Shown: one piece after another, positions 24,600 through 36,310 of the stretch
How the letters are laid out: every line of letters starts with the position of its first letter
How positions within the stretch are numbered: the first letter of the stretch is position 1
NCBI GenBank assembly: GCA_960531495.1
Contig: OY482866.1
Coordinates: 11,555,189 to 11,619,188 of the forward strand
DNA length: 64,000 bases
Direction of reading: 5' to 3'
Origin: Zeus faber
Lineage: Eukaryota; Chordata; Actinopteri; Zeiformes; Zeidae
Translations under genes and position numbers: made by a program
The notes under the pieces: model-generated
Told to the model about the DNA's origin: nothing
The model's database searches: none
What the model saw: only the letters and a program-made list of their open reading frames with translations

Positions 24600-25640
24600 A
24601 ATGCTTCCAAACGATTTCAATACCTTGGTATTTTTATTACCCCTCGTCTGAACACGTTAATCACTCTCAATTATGATCCAATTATGTCAAAAGTCAGCAA
24701 ATCTCAGAGGATGGATCTGTCTTCCCCTATCCTTGTTTGGTCACATAAATGTTATTAAGAGGGACACCCCAAATTTCTCTACTTATTTCAATCCATCCCA
24801 CTCGCACCCCCTTCAATGATTTTCCCAAATATGAAGAAGCTTTTCGCCAATTGTATCTGGAACAATAGAAGCCCAAGGCTTCGCCTCAGCTTATTATATC
24901 TTCCATACGACAGAGGGGGCTTAAAAGTACCGAACCTATCATGATACTATTGGTCAGCCCAATTAAGAGCAGCCCCGTTGTGGTTTTCATCGCAACTACA
25001 TTTGTCCTGGGTAAACATCGAAGCATTGTCCACTAAAAGGCTACGTTTAGATGCATACTTATATTCCTATTCTTGTAACAACTTGAAGAAAATCACTCTT
25101 AATGGGTTTGTTCAAAATACTCTTGGTATGGCGTGAGGCGCAGAATGCTTGAGGCGAAGTTCCACCGCTATCTCGTTTCTCCCCTATTTGGGGAAACTCA
25201 AGACTTCAGACCTGGGGAAAAATGATCTAGGATTCAGGCAGTGGTCACAAAAAAACATTAGCAGGATCATGGATCAGGCTTTATCAGCTCAAGCAAAATC
25301 ACTCATTAAACTCTCCCCCTATAACAGTATTAGAGCGGTTAACAACCCAGCTCCAACATAGTAGAGGCCATATCGCTCTACAATACATTCACATCTAATT
25401 CTAAAGAAAAGAGCAGCATGGAGTGAAGATTTGCAGGAGGATGTTCTGGATCATGAATGGCGCCAGATATGCACTAAGGCCTGAAGCCTTTCAATAAATT
25501 CTAGACTTAAACTGTTTAAATGACATTGGATAACGAGTAAGTACATTACCCCTATAAAGACTAATACATTTAAAAGTCAAACTCATAAAGGAACCTCACT
25601 CCACTGCCTTTGGGAATGTGAGAAGGTGCAAACAGGCAGG
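24600..25640 (+). mobile_element. L1-type LINE, C-terminal fragment
   Basis: Plus-strand translation with several stops and frame changes gives the C-terminal region of an L1/Tx1-type ORF2: FQSIPLAPPSMIFPNMKKLF, ANCIWNNRSPRLRLSLLYLP and YDRGGLKVPNLSYYWSAQLR around 24780-24970, then degraded sequence. There is no catalytic core. It is a dead 5'-truncated copy in the opposite orientation to the larger L1 copies. Confidence 0.8.
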
Positions 25641-25836
25641 CCGGCAATCACCTACAGTGTATGTTAACTTTAACATTGTATCCTGACTTCAAAAATCACA
25701 ATAAATAAATGCGTTTAAAACAAAAAGAAAGATGAGGCCCACCGTCATATACCAAGGAAGATAAGATGTTTTTGCTGGGTCATTTCAATGCCAGAGTGTG
25801 GAAAGACAACAATATTATAATAATAATAATATAATA

Positions 25837-25901
25837 CAAAGTTGCCCACAACAGTCCTGTATTTGATGAGAGTGAATACGGGACTGTTGTGGGAAACTTT
25901 G
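25837..25901. repeat. Inverted repeat at the 5' end of the L2 copy
   Basis: Bases 25837-25863 and 25875-25901 are reverse complements at 25 of 27 positions around an 11-base spacer. The right arm is part of the LINE reading frame (NFVTW region). The left arm is an inverted copy of the same sequence, as expected from twin-primed 5' inversion or a fold-back event. Confidence 0.85.
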
Positions 25902-26773
25902 TCACCTGGAGTGAGCTGAACCATCTGCAGCTCAATGTGACTAAGACAAAGGCGCTCATAGTGGATCTGAGGAGGGCAAAAACATCCGTGACCCCTGTTT
26001 CCATCCAAGGGGTCCCTGTGGACACTGTGGAGGAGTACAAGTACCTGGGGGTGTACTTCAATAACAAGTGGGACTGGACCAGAAACACCGAGGCAGTCTA
26101 CAAAAAATGCCAAAGCCGACTATTTCCTATGGAGGCTGAGGTCCTTTAACATCCGCCGGACGATGCTGAGGATGTTCTATGAGTCTGTTGTGGCCGGTAC
26201 GATCTTCTTCGCTGTCACATGCTGGGGCAGTGGGCTGAGGGTCGCAGACAACAACAGACGAAACAAACTAATCAGGAGGGCCGGTGATGTCGTAGGAGAG
26301 GAGCTGGACACCCTGACGACTGTGGCAGAGAGGAGGATGCGGTCTGGGCTTCAGTCCATCTTGGACAATGTCTCACACCCTCTCTATGCCACATTGGCCC
26401 AGCAGAGGAGCACCTTCAGCAGAAGACTCCTCTTACACCACAGTGCGCCACAGGAAATCATTCCTGCCTGTGGTCATCAATCTCTACAACACCTCCCTCA
26501 GAGAGTCAGACACCCCCTCTCTGTAATCTGGCTCAAAACACGGTTATCCACTTCTGTACTTTCTTCTTCTTGCACATTTTTAACTGTACATTTTACCTTT
26601 ACCATGTGTATATAGTTTTGTTTATATATTTATTTATATATAAATATGTTTCTTAATAATTATTATATGTTGTATGTTAATATGTTGTATGTAAATATGT
26701 TGTATGTAGATTGGAGTTGTAACGAAAGTAATTTCCCCCTGGAATTATTAAAGTATTTCTGATTCTGATTCTC
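25864..26773 (+). mobile_element. L2-type LINE, 3' portion of ORF2 and 3' UTR
   Basis: Two adjoining frames (25889-26149, then 26163-26615) give the end of the reverse transcriptase and its C-terminal part: LNHLQLNVTKTKALIVDLRR, VDTVEEYKYLGVYFNNKWDW, MLRMFYESVVAGTIFFAVTCWGSG, then a basic tail. This is the usual C-terminus of fish L2-type elements. The 3' end (TTCCCCCTGGAATTATTAAAGT, then a TTCTGA tandem) is the standard L2 terminus. A single shift near 26150 breaks the frame. The copy is 5'-truncated and inactive but fairly young. Confidence 0.9.
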
Positions 26774-27375
26774 ATATATGTGAAGTTGTGTTATTGGTGG
26801 TCATGGCATTGGGCAAGTCTACACAAGTGGTCCGTGGCTGCTAAGCCTCTGTGCTGAGCATGGCTTGACCACCCTCTTCCAACTAAAAAACAAACACAAA
26901 ACATCCTGAATGCACCCATGCTCCAAAGGTTGGTCAGACTACATAATTGTGAGACCCTCTGATATAAAAGACATTTACTCACTTGTGCAATGAGAGGTTT
27001 TGAATGCTGGACAGACCACCGGCTCATCATGACCAGGCTCCGGGTGAAAGTATGCCCTGCCATCTGTCTCCAGAAGTGTGGGGGGGGGGCAGCATTTTCT
27101 CCATCGCTGTTCCACCACCCACACACACACACACACACACACCCCCACCCCCTGTTGACAGTTTTCCTGGAGCGGCAAAATGGCTAGAGCCCGGTTTGGC
27201 TAAGCCTTTTAAGTCTTTGCATCCTAGCAACGCCCCTGGTCTGGAACAATCTCAGACGCTCTGGCTGGAAACCTGGACACCATTGAGCCTCTCCTGAGCA
27301 CAGATAATTCCATTGATGAAAAATGATCGTCTTTTCATTACTTTATTCCTATTGATTTATTTTTTTAATCTGTGC
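26774..27375. other. Non-coding gap with CA tract
   Basis: No gene is seen. There is a G run near 27078-27087 and a CA microsatellite near 27118-27142. The many overlapping frames come from these simple repeats. Confidence 0.5.
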
Positions 27376-30300
27376 TGTCAGCATGCTTGGCATACAACAC
27401 AGTATCTGTATGACATTGAATTTAGGACAGAGTTAGTCTGCAAGTGGAGTTCAAGTTCTCAACCTGCAATGCAACTCTTGATTAATTCTTTAATCATCAA
27501 GAACTGCTGCAATAACTCTGTCCTTTGGACCACCTGTGGGATGACAAGAGCACAGTTTTTTGTTATACAGAACCGCCACAAATCCCTCTCTTTGTTGAAC
27601 TTTTTTACCAAGTTTGGGTCTATAAACAACTGATCACTACTCCATGAGGGGGAGAATCACTACGGGGAGAACAAATAAACAGAACCAAACAATATGTACA
27701 TGGAAAAAAACATAAAAATGTACTGTACAAAATATGTACATGGAAAAAACATAAACATAGAAATAAACAACAACATGTACATGGAAAAACAAACATCAGA
27801 CGACATGTATCGAAAAATCTGACTTAATTAAACCCAGGAAAACTCGAACAGCAATTCGGCACGTGGCCTCATCCTGTCATAGTTATGGCAGTAAATGAGG
27901 GAGAAACGGAGAGGGATGTAACCAGGAGGGTGCACCCACCCCTGCGGCCACAGAAGACCCTCCAGCCCCCAGAGAAGCTGGAAGCCCGCGGAGCAACACC
28001 CACGCTCGGCCCCGAGGAGCTTAACCCAGTCCTGGAGTGCGCGAGGAAACCCTGCACCCTTGAGGTGCAAACATACAACCCACCCCCATGTGCAGGCATA
28101 AGACGTAGCCGCAGGCGTAGTACCCGGGAACCAGGCACAGACTGCAGACCTGGAGCCAGGTCCCGCGCTGCCTGACTGACACCACGCCCGACCGACTGCC
28201 CCAAAGGCAAGCTGGCGAGCCAGCGAGCCCACGGCCACAATGGCGAGGGCCGCCCCACCACAACCGACCAGAGGCCCCATCCAGCCGTGGGTCCTGAGCG
28301 CCCACCCACTTAACAGAGTGTGCTCAGCGCGGGGCCCACCCCCCCACCAACGACTGCAGGCTGCCAGATATGTGGGCCTTCCAGCACCCCCGGCACCTGA
28401 GGCCCTCGCCACAGAGAAGCCGTGCAGCGGGAGCAAAGGCCGACAGCCGAGCCAATCCTCACCCACTACAGCAAGCGGCCTCCCAGGGGCCTTGGAAGGC
28501 ACCCGCGGTGCTCGGCACAGCCCTTCCAGGTCTCAGAATGCCAGAAACCACCAGGCACAAGCCGCCAGGATTCGGACCCAGCCGGCAGGGGGCCCACCCG
28601 GCACGCCACTACACCAACCTACTAGCGCCCCGCCACCCCGTAAAGAACCCCAGTGCTCAATGTGTGCTGTTGGAAATTGCAGTTAAAATTGCGGGGTGTG
28701 GGTGTGTGAGTCCTCCAAGCAAGTCGAGACCTGAATCACTTGCACCCCTACCCTATTCTGGTGGAGTGCTGTTCGGAATAAGATTTGTGTCTGAGTGTGT
28801 GTTCTAAGCTAATATGAGTGGTATTAAAAGAAAAGGATGGACGAGAAGCACGTTGGGACAGGAAGGTTAAGATCGCAGCTGCCTGCAACATCCCCACCCA
28901 CATAGCTTGCGCCCACCCACCCTGCACACCCTAGGCCTATTGTGTGGTGTATGTACTGAGTATGAGTTTTGGCACTGATAGAGATAGGCGAAGCACAACC
29001 AGATCAACGCAGGGATGCAGCGGCTACGGGGTCGCCCGGTGCCCCAAAACACCACAACATTGCCCCAACTTAGGAAGACTGTCGTATTAATGGAGTTATG
29101 TCAGTGATATAAGTAGCCCATGTTTCATTAAATTAATCAGTCTTGTTTTTGGATATTGCCAGTAATTTTTCCATTGAGATGTACTGATTAATAAATGTCA
29201 CCATTGGGATGTGAGTTAGGGTTAAATTATTTTCTTGGCAATTGTTCGGGCGATAAAAATGGGTTGCTGATGTTTAGGTGGTGAGTCAACTGAGGAGAGG
29301 TCACCGAGGAGAGATACAGACGGGAAGACTGGAATGCCGTCTTGGCATGAAAGTGGTCTTCTCTGGTATTAAGGGAACAGTGAGAGCAAATTTCTTTATC
29401 CAGAAAACCCATTTTGAACATTTTGTGTTCCGTGATATGAGCTCTGTGCAGAATCTTATATAGGATGAGTTGCATTTTGGAGTTGCGGGTCATAGAAAAG
29501 GTGTTGTTGCAAATAATCTTCCACTGGTTGATATTGGTGGGAACAGCAAGGTCTCTTTCCCATCCCACGGTAGGTAAATATAAAGTGTCATCTGTTTTTA
29601 ATCAAAGTCTGATAAAAGTATAAGCAAATTGTTTTCAAAAATGTGTTCCAGATGAGTAATTCCTTGTCTTTTCCAAGACCTGAAGATTATTGGTCTGTTT
29701 TTAACCAGAAAATCCGGGTTGTGCCAGAATGGAGGGAATTTGTTTGGTGATGTGAGTGTGACCACTGAGTTTGAGAGTCGTTGCGATGGATGGGTTTTTA
29801 AAGCAGTTTTGTTTCCTCCTTGATTCAGTTAGAAATGGGAGATCAGATACTGATAAATGCTGACATTCTGTTTGTTCAATATCTGGCCATCCATGGCCCA
29901 ATTGTTGCTCTGGTTGTAACCATTAAATTATGAATTGAAGATGGTTTGCTAGATAGTAGTATCTGAATTTTGGGGCCGCTGGGCCTCCACAGTCCTTTTT
30001 CAGTTTAATTTTCGGTTTCTTGTAATTCCAATAGAATGTATTGATTATTGAGTCTACAGCATTAAACCAATGTACTGTTGGTTGCACTGGGGTCATTGAA
30101 AATATATTGTTTATTTTTGGTAGTATATTAATTTTCACTGCTGCTATCCTACCAGTTAGTGAGATGGGTAGGTTGTTCCATCGACTGAGGTCATCTTCAA
30201 TGGATTTGAGCAATGGAGTAAAGCTAATGGTAAACAAATCTGACATTGGTGGAGATATCGATACCAAGGTACGTAATGTTGCCCGTTCTGATGGTTAAGT

Positions 30301-30790
30301 GAAGTTTCTGGGTTACAGCATTACAGTCCTCAACACTAAGTGGTAAGGCCGTGGTTTATTATTTATTTATCAAAATACATTTATTATTTATTAAATTGTC
30401 TTGAGATGGCGAAAATTTTAGATATAAGATTGAACACTTCCTGTAGGGATTATATTGGGTTCTTTTAATGCAACAAAATATCGTCTGCATACAAACTGAT
30501 TTTGTGAACAGAGTTTCCTGTTTATATGCCAGTGATTTTACGTTTTGATGGATGGCCACCACGAGGGGTTCAACAAAGATGTGAAGTGTAACCATTGGTG
30601 ATGACAGAAGCAGATGGTGTGTTGTACAGAATTCTGATCCATTGAATGAGTGACGTTCTAAAGCCAAATTTGTTGAGGGTTGAAAAGAGATTTGTCCAAT
30701 TAATTCTGTCAAATGCTTTTTGAGGTTTTTTTTTAAAAGAGTGGTACACATTGAAAGCTAATGAAATACAATCCCATGCCAATAAAAACT
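27376..30790 (-). mobile_element. L1-type LINE copy A with GC-rich 3' tail
   Basis: On the minus strand the order is reverse-transcriptase core (30570-30780: KAFDRINWTNLFSTLNKFGF, SLIQWIRILYNTPSASVITN), then a linker and C-terminal domain (29923-30267: LSRWNNLPISLTGRIAAVKI, NILPKINNIFSM; 29227-29568), then a long tail. That tail is strikingly GC-rich (about 27940-28650) and continues to a segment at 27376-27640 that is repeated at 36340-36600. Frameshifts and stops are frequent, so it is inactive. Its 5' half is lost or replaced at about 30790. It is the same family as 36340-40325 and 54135-56660. Confidence 0.8.
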
Positions 30791-30799
30791 ATATGCACA

Positions 30800-31165
30800 A
30801 CTTCAATGATGCAGTGAAAACAATCTATGGACCAAGAAACTGCTTTGTCTCCCCCCCTGAAGACTGATGACAGTGCAACCCACATAACATATACATTTAT
30901 TAATTTAGCAGAACCTTTTGTCCAAAGTGACTTACATGAGGCATTATGTTATGATCATAAATGCACCAGAAGAAAGGAAGGACAGGAGGAAATCTGTTTA
31001 ACATCCAAAGGCTTCAAGCAGTCACAAAAGTAACATCTGAGCATGCCAATGAGCTACAGTATAAAGATGACAGTGCAGTTGTGGCCCAAACACCAGAGGC
31101 ACTGCAAGCTACCCTTGCAGCTGCTGCAAGGGTATATTGGCAGACTCAGGAGAAGGGTCCTTCAA
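30800..31165 (+). mobile_element. Fragment of another LINE plus reversed SINE tail
   Basis: Plus-strand residues near 31045-31145 read LQYKDDSAVVAQTPEALQAT, close to the YADD box and following region of a fish LINE reverse transcriptase, with A replaced by K at the catalytic motif. An upstream piece near 30820-30870 fits the same family. At about 30889-30945 lies the reverse complement of the SINE tail (TTAGCAGAACCTTTTGTCCA). Confidence 0.55.
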
Positions 31166-31939
31166 TAATAAAGATCTCAACCAACACCAAAATATCTGTT
31201 TACTTGGCAGTTTTCTTCACAACTCTCCTCTACAGCTGTGGGGCGTTGCCTTCCGGTATTACTCCCAGTAGTGCCCCCTTTGGATCTTTTGTGAAATTTT
31301 TGTGGAATACTCATCATGTACATCTTTAAGGGCCTCAAAAACCTTTTCCCAAAATGTTATTAATTTAGGCCATGTCCAAATTTGGTGGGTATGTATCCAA
31401 TTTGTGTACCACAATTTTTACAACATTTATTTAAAGGGTTGGGCCCATTTAAGCCACTCTGGGGGTCCGAAAGAATCTCTTGATTACCTTCCAGTTGAAG
31501 TATTTGAATTGGTAACTAGATGTGCTTCACTTCATATTTCTTTCCATGTATCCTGTCTGTATAATCTCTATTCAATTCAGTTTCCGATTTTTCTTTTATC
31601 TGTAGTCAGTGTATTATTCAAATTCATACCTAGACATACTCCATAAAAATGACATAACTTCCTTATCCACGTTCTTTGTTTGTAATTTTATCAAGAATTC
31701 TTCAATTGGAGTGGGCTCCAAGACTTGATCCCATTCTTTATGTTTTCTTTAGAAATTCCTTAATTGTAAACATCTGAAAAAGTCGGTGGTAGGAAGCTTA
31801 AATTCCCTTCTTAACTGTTAAAATTAGGCTGCCATCCTTATGGGGTTGGTGTCGATTAGTGAGTCCATGTTCTGACCATTTTCTTAATTTTGAATCTTGA
31901 ATCTATATGGGATGCAGGAATGCCATATAGAAGGATCCA

Positions 31940-31969
31940 AATATTGGATTTATATATAAATCCAATATT
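31940..31969. repeat. Perfect 30-base palindrome
   Basis: The 30 bases equal their own reverse complement: AATATTGGATTTATA followed by its exact complement. It lies inside the degraded LINE region. Confidence 0.9.
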
Positions 31970-32339
31970 GGTCGGTGCTGGAATTGCTTGAGCCAATCTA
32001 AACGATAGTTTTATTTTCCTCTAAATGTTTAGTGTGACTCCAGTCCATTCACCCATTTGAGTTTCCCTAAAGGGGGAGTCAGAGAAGGGCAAGGTCTGTA
32101 GGGACCTCACACATGAGCTTTTTTCGATGTTGAGCCAGCATGTACGCGAAAAATCCTGAATCCATATTGTTAAAGGCTTTAACTGTGCAGCCCCAAAAAA
32201 TATATCGTTGATTTGGGGGTTTAAGTCCTCCATGTGGTTGAGAGAGCTGCAGTGTTTTCAGTCTAATTATTGGGCCCTTTCCTTACCATACACATTTTGA
32301 ACTGAGCCTGTCCAATTTATCAAATGTAGCAAGACGTGT

Positions 32340-32760
32340 CAATAAAATGATCACAACAATTATTCATCCTGATCAGACTCGGCTTATTACGGGAAGATAT
32401 TACGGGAACAATGTCTGAAGATCACAAAATGTTATGACTCTTCCAAAAGTCAAGGAGGAGGACGCAATCATATTATCGTAAGACGCCCAAGGCATTCGAT
32501 CAAGCGTCCTGGCAATACTTATTTCAAACATTGAAGCCATTCCAATTTGGCCCCAATTTCGTAGAGTGAATACAAGCACCGCACTGAAATCCACAATCTC
32601 TGTTGAAGTGAACCTTGTTTTATCACCGCGATTTGCACTAGAACGTGGCTGCAGACGGGGTGGCTCTCCGTCGCCCTGCTATTTGATATCAGTATTGAAC
32701 CACTAGCACAGCTTATACGAGACAGTAGCATTAAGGGACTGACAATAAATGAAGAACAAA
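32340..32760 (+). mobile_element. Plus-strand L1 reverse-transcriptase fragment nested in the minus-strand LINE
   Basis: Plus-strand translation with frameshifts gives GRYYGNNVRR, a degraded DAQGI stretch, SVEVNLVLSPRFALERGC, and then RRGGSPSPCYLISVLNH. These correspond to the GRYSGNNVRR, DAEKAFD, FALERGCRQGCPLSPLLF blocks of L1-type reverse transcriptase. It runs opposite to the surrounding LINE sequence. Confidence 0.65.
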
Positions 32761-34290
32761 CCGGGTCTGATCAGGATGAATCATTTTTTGTGATCATTTT
32801 ATTGAAGCGTCTCACTAGAATGGCTGTTAATATAAAGTACGTAGGTATGCATTCAGCAGTGATATGGGTCTATATAATTGGTGGAGTCCTTGTCTTCCTT
32901 ATGTATAACAACTATTGTCAACTCCCTTCAGGAAGGGGCTGCGTGGTTCCAGATTGTAATGCATGGTGATAAGCTCTTAACAGTAAAGAGGATACTGTCT
33001 CTTTAAACTTTTTATATAATTCATTAGTATACATGTCAGGTCCAGGGCTTTTATTGTTTTTCAGTGTAGAGATGACCTGTTGTATTTCCTATTCCTCGGT
33101 TGGTCCTTCCAACTCATTTGCCTCAGGCTCATAACTCTTTTAATTAGATGTCTTTCAAAAATTGTGCCAGTTCTTTATCCTCTGTTCAAGTGTGCGTGTT
33201 TTGGGATAGGGATTTTATAAATTCTGCAAAAGAGGTTTTGTGAGTGTCGAATTATCAGACTTCAATTTCTGTACTATATTAGATGATAACTGTTTTTGGA
33301 GTCTTAATGCTAACAATCTACTTGCCCTGTTACCATTTTCATGGTACTTTTGATTGGTAAACCATAAACGGCCTCGGTGATTAGGCTGTTTATATCTCTA
33401 CGTGCTTGTTTGAGAGCTTAAGAAGATTGCCATTTGATTGGCTCTAATATATGCCTTAGTGCAGTTCCATAGAACGAGAGGTGATATTTTGGGTCAGACA
33501 TTTTAACAAGGTAATTGCCTAATTCAGTTCCTTATCGTTTAAAGCGATGCATTTAATCTCCATTGTTTGGTTGTTGGCCTGTGACCTATGTTCCATAATA
33601 ATACAAAAGGTGCATGATCAGAAATAGTAATTAGTAAAATTATTATGTCTTCTATCCTATATTACTCTGCTTTGGGGGTAAAAAAAAATAAAAAAAGATT
33701 CTAGGATTAGATGATTGTCTATGTGAATAAAATGTCAATTGACTTCTCCAAACGTCCACTAGACCTGACTATCTAATGGTTTTTAAGCATTTTACTCATT
33801 CTAGTAGGAGAAGTAGGAGTTTTTGAGGGAGGTTGTCTATCCATAAGCTGAGACATAACAAAGTTGAAGTCCCCTCCCCAGCAATAGACTACCAGAGCTG
33901 TGCTGTAGTATTGTGTTAAAGATTGTACTAATGAAGCCAGGCGCATACTCATTTGGAGCATATAACATATGTTCATGAAAGAGACTTGTATTCCATCAAC
34001 AGATCCATTGACCAGAATAAATCTCCCCTCAGAGTCTTTTTGGTCTGCTGTTGGTGTAAAATTAACCTGTCTATGTATCGAAACAAACACTAATCTCTTT
34101 CTACCTGATTAATGTGATGAGTAAAATACTTGGTCTGCCCAAAAATGTTGTAGTTATTCATGTAGTATTTACGAAAGGTGGGCCTCCTGCAAAAAAGCTA
34201 TCTAAATCAGTTCAACTGATTAAGGATTATCTGTCTCACATACAATAAATAATAATAAACAACAACAATAAATGTGTCCTGAGGTTGTCA

Positions 34291-35420
34291 CACCGCAGAA
34301 AAATTGGTTATTTACCACCCAGCCAAATTTGAATGATCAAACAAATAAAAAAAAAAAAACGGCAAATATATAAAATTGGGTTTCAAAATCGTGAAAAAAG
34401 AAGAAGGTATTTCTCTCCGCTCTGAGACGCTGGGGCGTGTCCGCAAACCTAGCCAAATCATGGGAGGGGTGCAGCCTCTCTCAGGTGTCAAATACAGCAA
34501 ATTCAATACATGTGACAAATAATCACTTGATACATACATATACAAATCCAAAATCAGAAAACCAATAACGGGCTGTTTTTCGTTGTTTAAATTTTTTCTG
34601 AAGTTAAAAATAGAAAAACGAGAAAACAGGATATCCGCGATGCGGGTTGCTGGGACAACAACCCGCCGTCCAGGAGAGCACGGCAGCGTAAAGAGATGGA
34701 GCTGTTATGTACATTCTGGTGGACTCTTCGGCCTTCATCTTTTTTGGGGAATTTGAAGTTTTCACTGTATAGGCAGTGGCCCTCTGCTTACTAGATCACT
34801 CCTTTCTGAGTCAGGCAGGACAGATGACCAGGAGAGATGACCACTCAGCTGGGTCAATTGGAGGAGCTGCTGATCCATGGTGTAGGCCGGAGGTTGCTGA
34901 GGGAGTAGATGTGACATTGGTGGGAAGGAGAGAGACCTAGAGGGAATTGAAATGAATACTTATAATTAGAAATATCTATCTCAGCGTATTCTAGTCAGTA
35001 AAAAGTCTGCTGTGCTGTGAACTTACCAGCCACATCAGCTGAATTTGAAACAGACACGGAAGGGACAGTAGGATCAGTGGATGCAGGTGCGGGCAAGTGC
35101 TCCTCGCCTGCAGAGAAGGATGGACGAAAAGATGACAAAAAAGAAATAATAAAAGCTACCCATGTTAAATGCCATATTAAAAGGTAATATAACGCTTGTC
35201 AACAACAAAAAATTGATCTCACAAAAGGCATGGTTGATCCATATGCCGTGAATGTATTGATCTGGGAAAATGACCCTTTGTTGGAAACTCATCTGCTGTA
35301 TTATCATCAGCTCATGTGGATTGCAGCGCTGTATGTACAGTGGCAAGATCAACGCTAACACTGGGGGAAGTGTCAGGAGCAGGCGGCGTTGCCTGTGCTC
35401 CAGCTCCAAAATACTGAAGA
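34291..35420. other. Non-TE stretch with two candidate minus-strand exons
   Basis: Most of it shows nothing recognisable, and the piece near 34500-34540 is a remnant of the short dispersed repeat. The two splice-bounded segments at 34854-34936 and 35027-35107 are described separately. Confidence 0.4.
34854..35107 (-). CDS. Possible 3'-terminal exon pair of an unknown gene or domesticated element
   Basis: On the minus strand 35027-35107 is flanked by TTCTCTGCAG and GTAAGT and is open in one frame (ending SVSVSNSADVA). It leaves one base over. The next segment, 34854-34936, follows TTCCCTCTAG, takes that one base, reads GLSPSHQCHIYSLSNLRPTP and ends in TGA. The matching phase and strong splice sites are suggestive, but the peptide matches nothing I know and no upstream exon was found. 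It could be a chance pair or the remnant of a transposon gene. Confidence 0.25.
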
Positions 35421-35816
35421 GGTGCAGTGTGTAGAATTTAGCGGCATGTGGTGAGATTGCAGATTGCAACGAACGGAATCCCCCACCCCACAACTCCACT
35501 CCCCTCACCCCTCCCTTTCCAAAAACATAGGAGAAAGCTACGGCGGCCTTCGGGCGCAAGAAACGAGGAAGACCCACTCTAGAGCCAGTGTTAGGTTTGT
35601 CCGTTCCGGGCTACTGTAGATAAACATGGTGGCGCAACATGGCAGCCTCTGTGACGCGTACCGACCCCCTTCTATGTAGATATAAACAGCTCATTCGAAG
35701 GTAACTACAACACAAAGAGTCTTATTTTCATGGGATTATACACTGATTATAACATACTTATGATTATTATATTTCATTTCTGCCAAGTCTGTTTCGTAAA
35801 TTGTACACACTGCACC
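35421..35816. mobile_element. MITE of about 400 bp
   Basis: The ends are perfect 13-base inverted repeats: GGTGCAGTGTGTA at 35421 and its complement ending at 35816. It has no coding capacity. Internal wording (GTTAGGTTTGTCCGTTC, AACATGGTGGCGCAACATGG) recurs widely in fish genomes as I remember them. No clear target duplication is visible. Confidence 0.75.
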
Positions 35817-36086
35817 AATAGTGCTCCTGGGGAAGTTTCATATGGTACATAGTTGATGGAACAGAATGGGTTTATTTTACCAACATAAATTATTTTACTC
35901 AACAGCAAGCAATTTGTACACATAAAACAACAACTCTTCATCTATAACTAATTTGCTAATTTGGCAAAATGACATTGGAATATAATAGCAAAGGGTCAAA
36001 ATTTGTAATGTAAAGAATGTGAGGCCAATAAGGCAATCAGTACCAAGCTTATGGAAGAGAAGCTTATTTTCATTGCAGAAATATAC

Positions 36087-36310
36087 ACAGATCAGCCATA
36101 ACATTAAAACCACCACTAATAACCACTTATATTGTGTAGCTCCCCCTCGTGCCACCAAAACAGCTGTGACCCGTGGAGGCATGGACTCCACAAGAACTCT
36201 GAAGGTGTCTTGTGGTATCTGGCACCAAGACGTTGGCAGCAGATCCTTTAAGTCCTGGAAGTTTGAAGGTGGGGCCCCCATGGATCTGGCTTGTTGTTCC
36301 AGCACATCCC
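36087..36310. mobile_element. Tc1/mariner-like end fragment
   Basis: The segment starts CAGATCAGCCATAACATTAA and continues CCACCACTAATAACCACTTA and CCCCCTCGTGCCACCAAAAC. It matches 19811-19890 closely. This is the other terminus of the mariner-like family whose opposite end is at 40979-41010. Confidence 0.7.

Larger units (their letters stand above)
31230..34290 (-). mobile_element. Second, older L1-type LINE on the minus strand, interrupted
   Basis: Minus-strand translation in pieces gives a C-terminal block (about 31270-31480) and, further along, an endonuclease-like block at 33773-34090 containing GGDFNFV, the motif of the apurinic endonuclease domain. Between them, 32340-32760 is in the opposite orientation (separate entry). 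Many stops are present. The region cannot encode a working protein. Confidence 0.6.

Noticed and set aside
27828-28807. Frames of 145-224 codons in the GC-rich block
   Set aside because: The block is the LINE 3' tail, present also at 36900-37700 without the same frames being kept.
29227-30790. A host gene encoded by the minus-strand frames
   Set aside because: The residues match L1-type reverse-transcriptase blocks and recur at 38300-40300 and 54700-55800.
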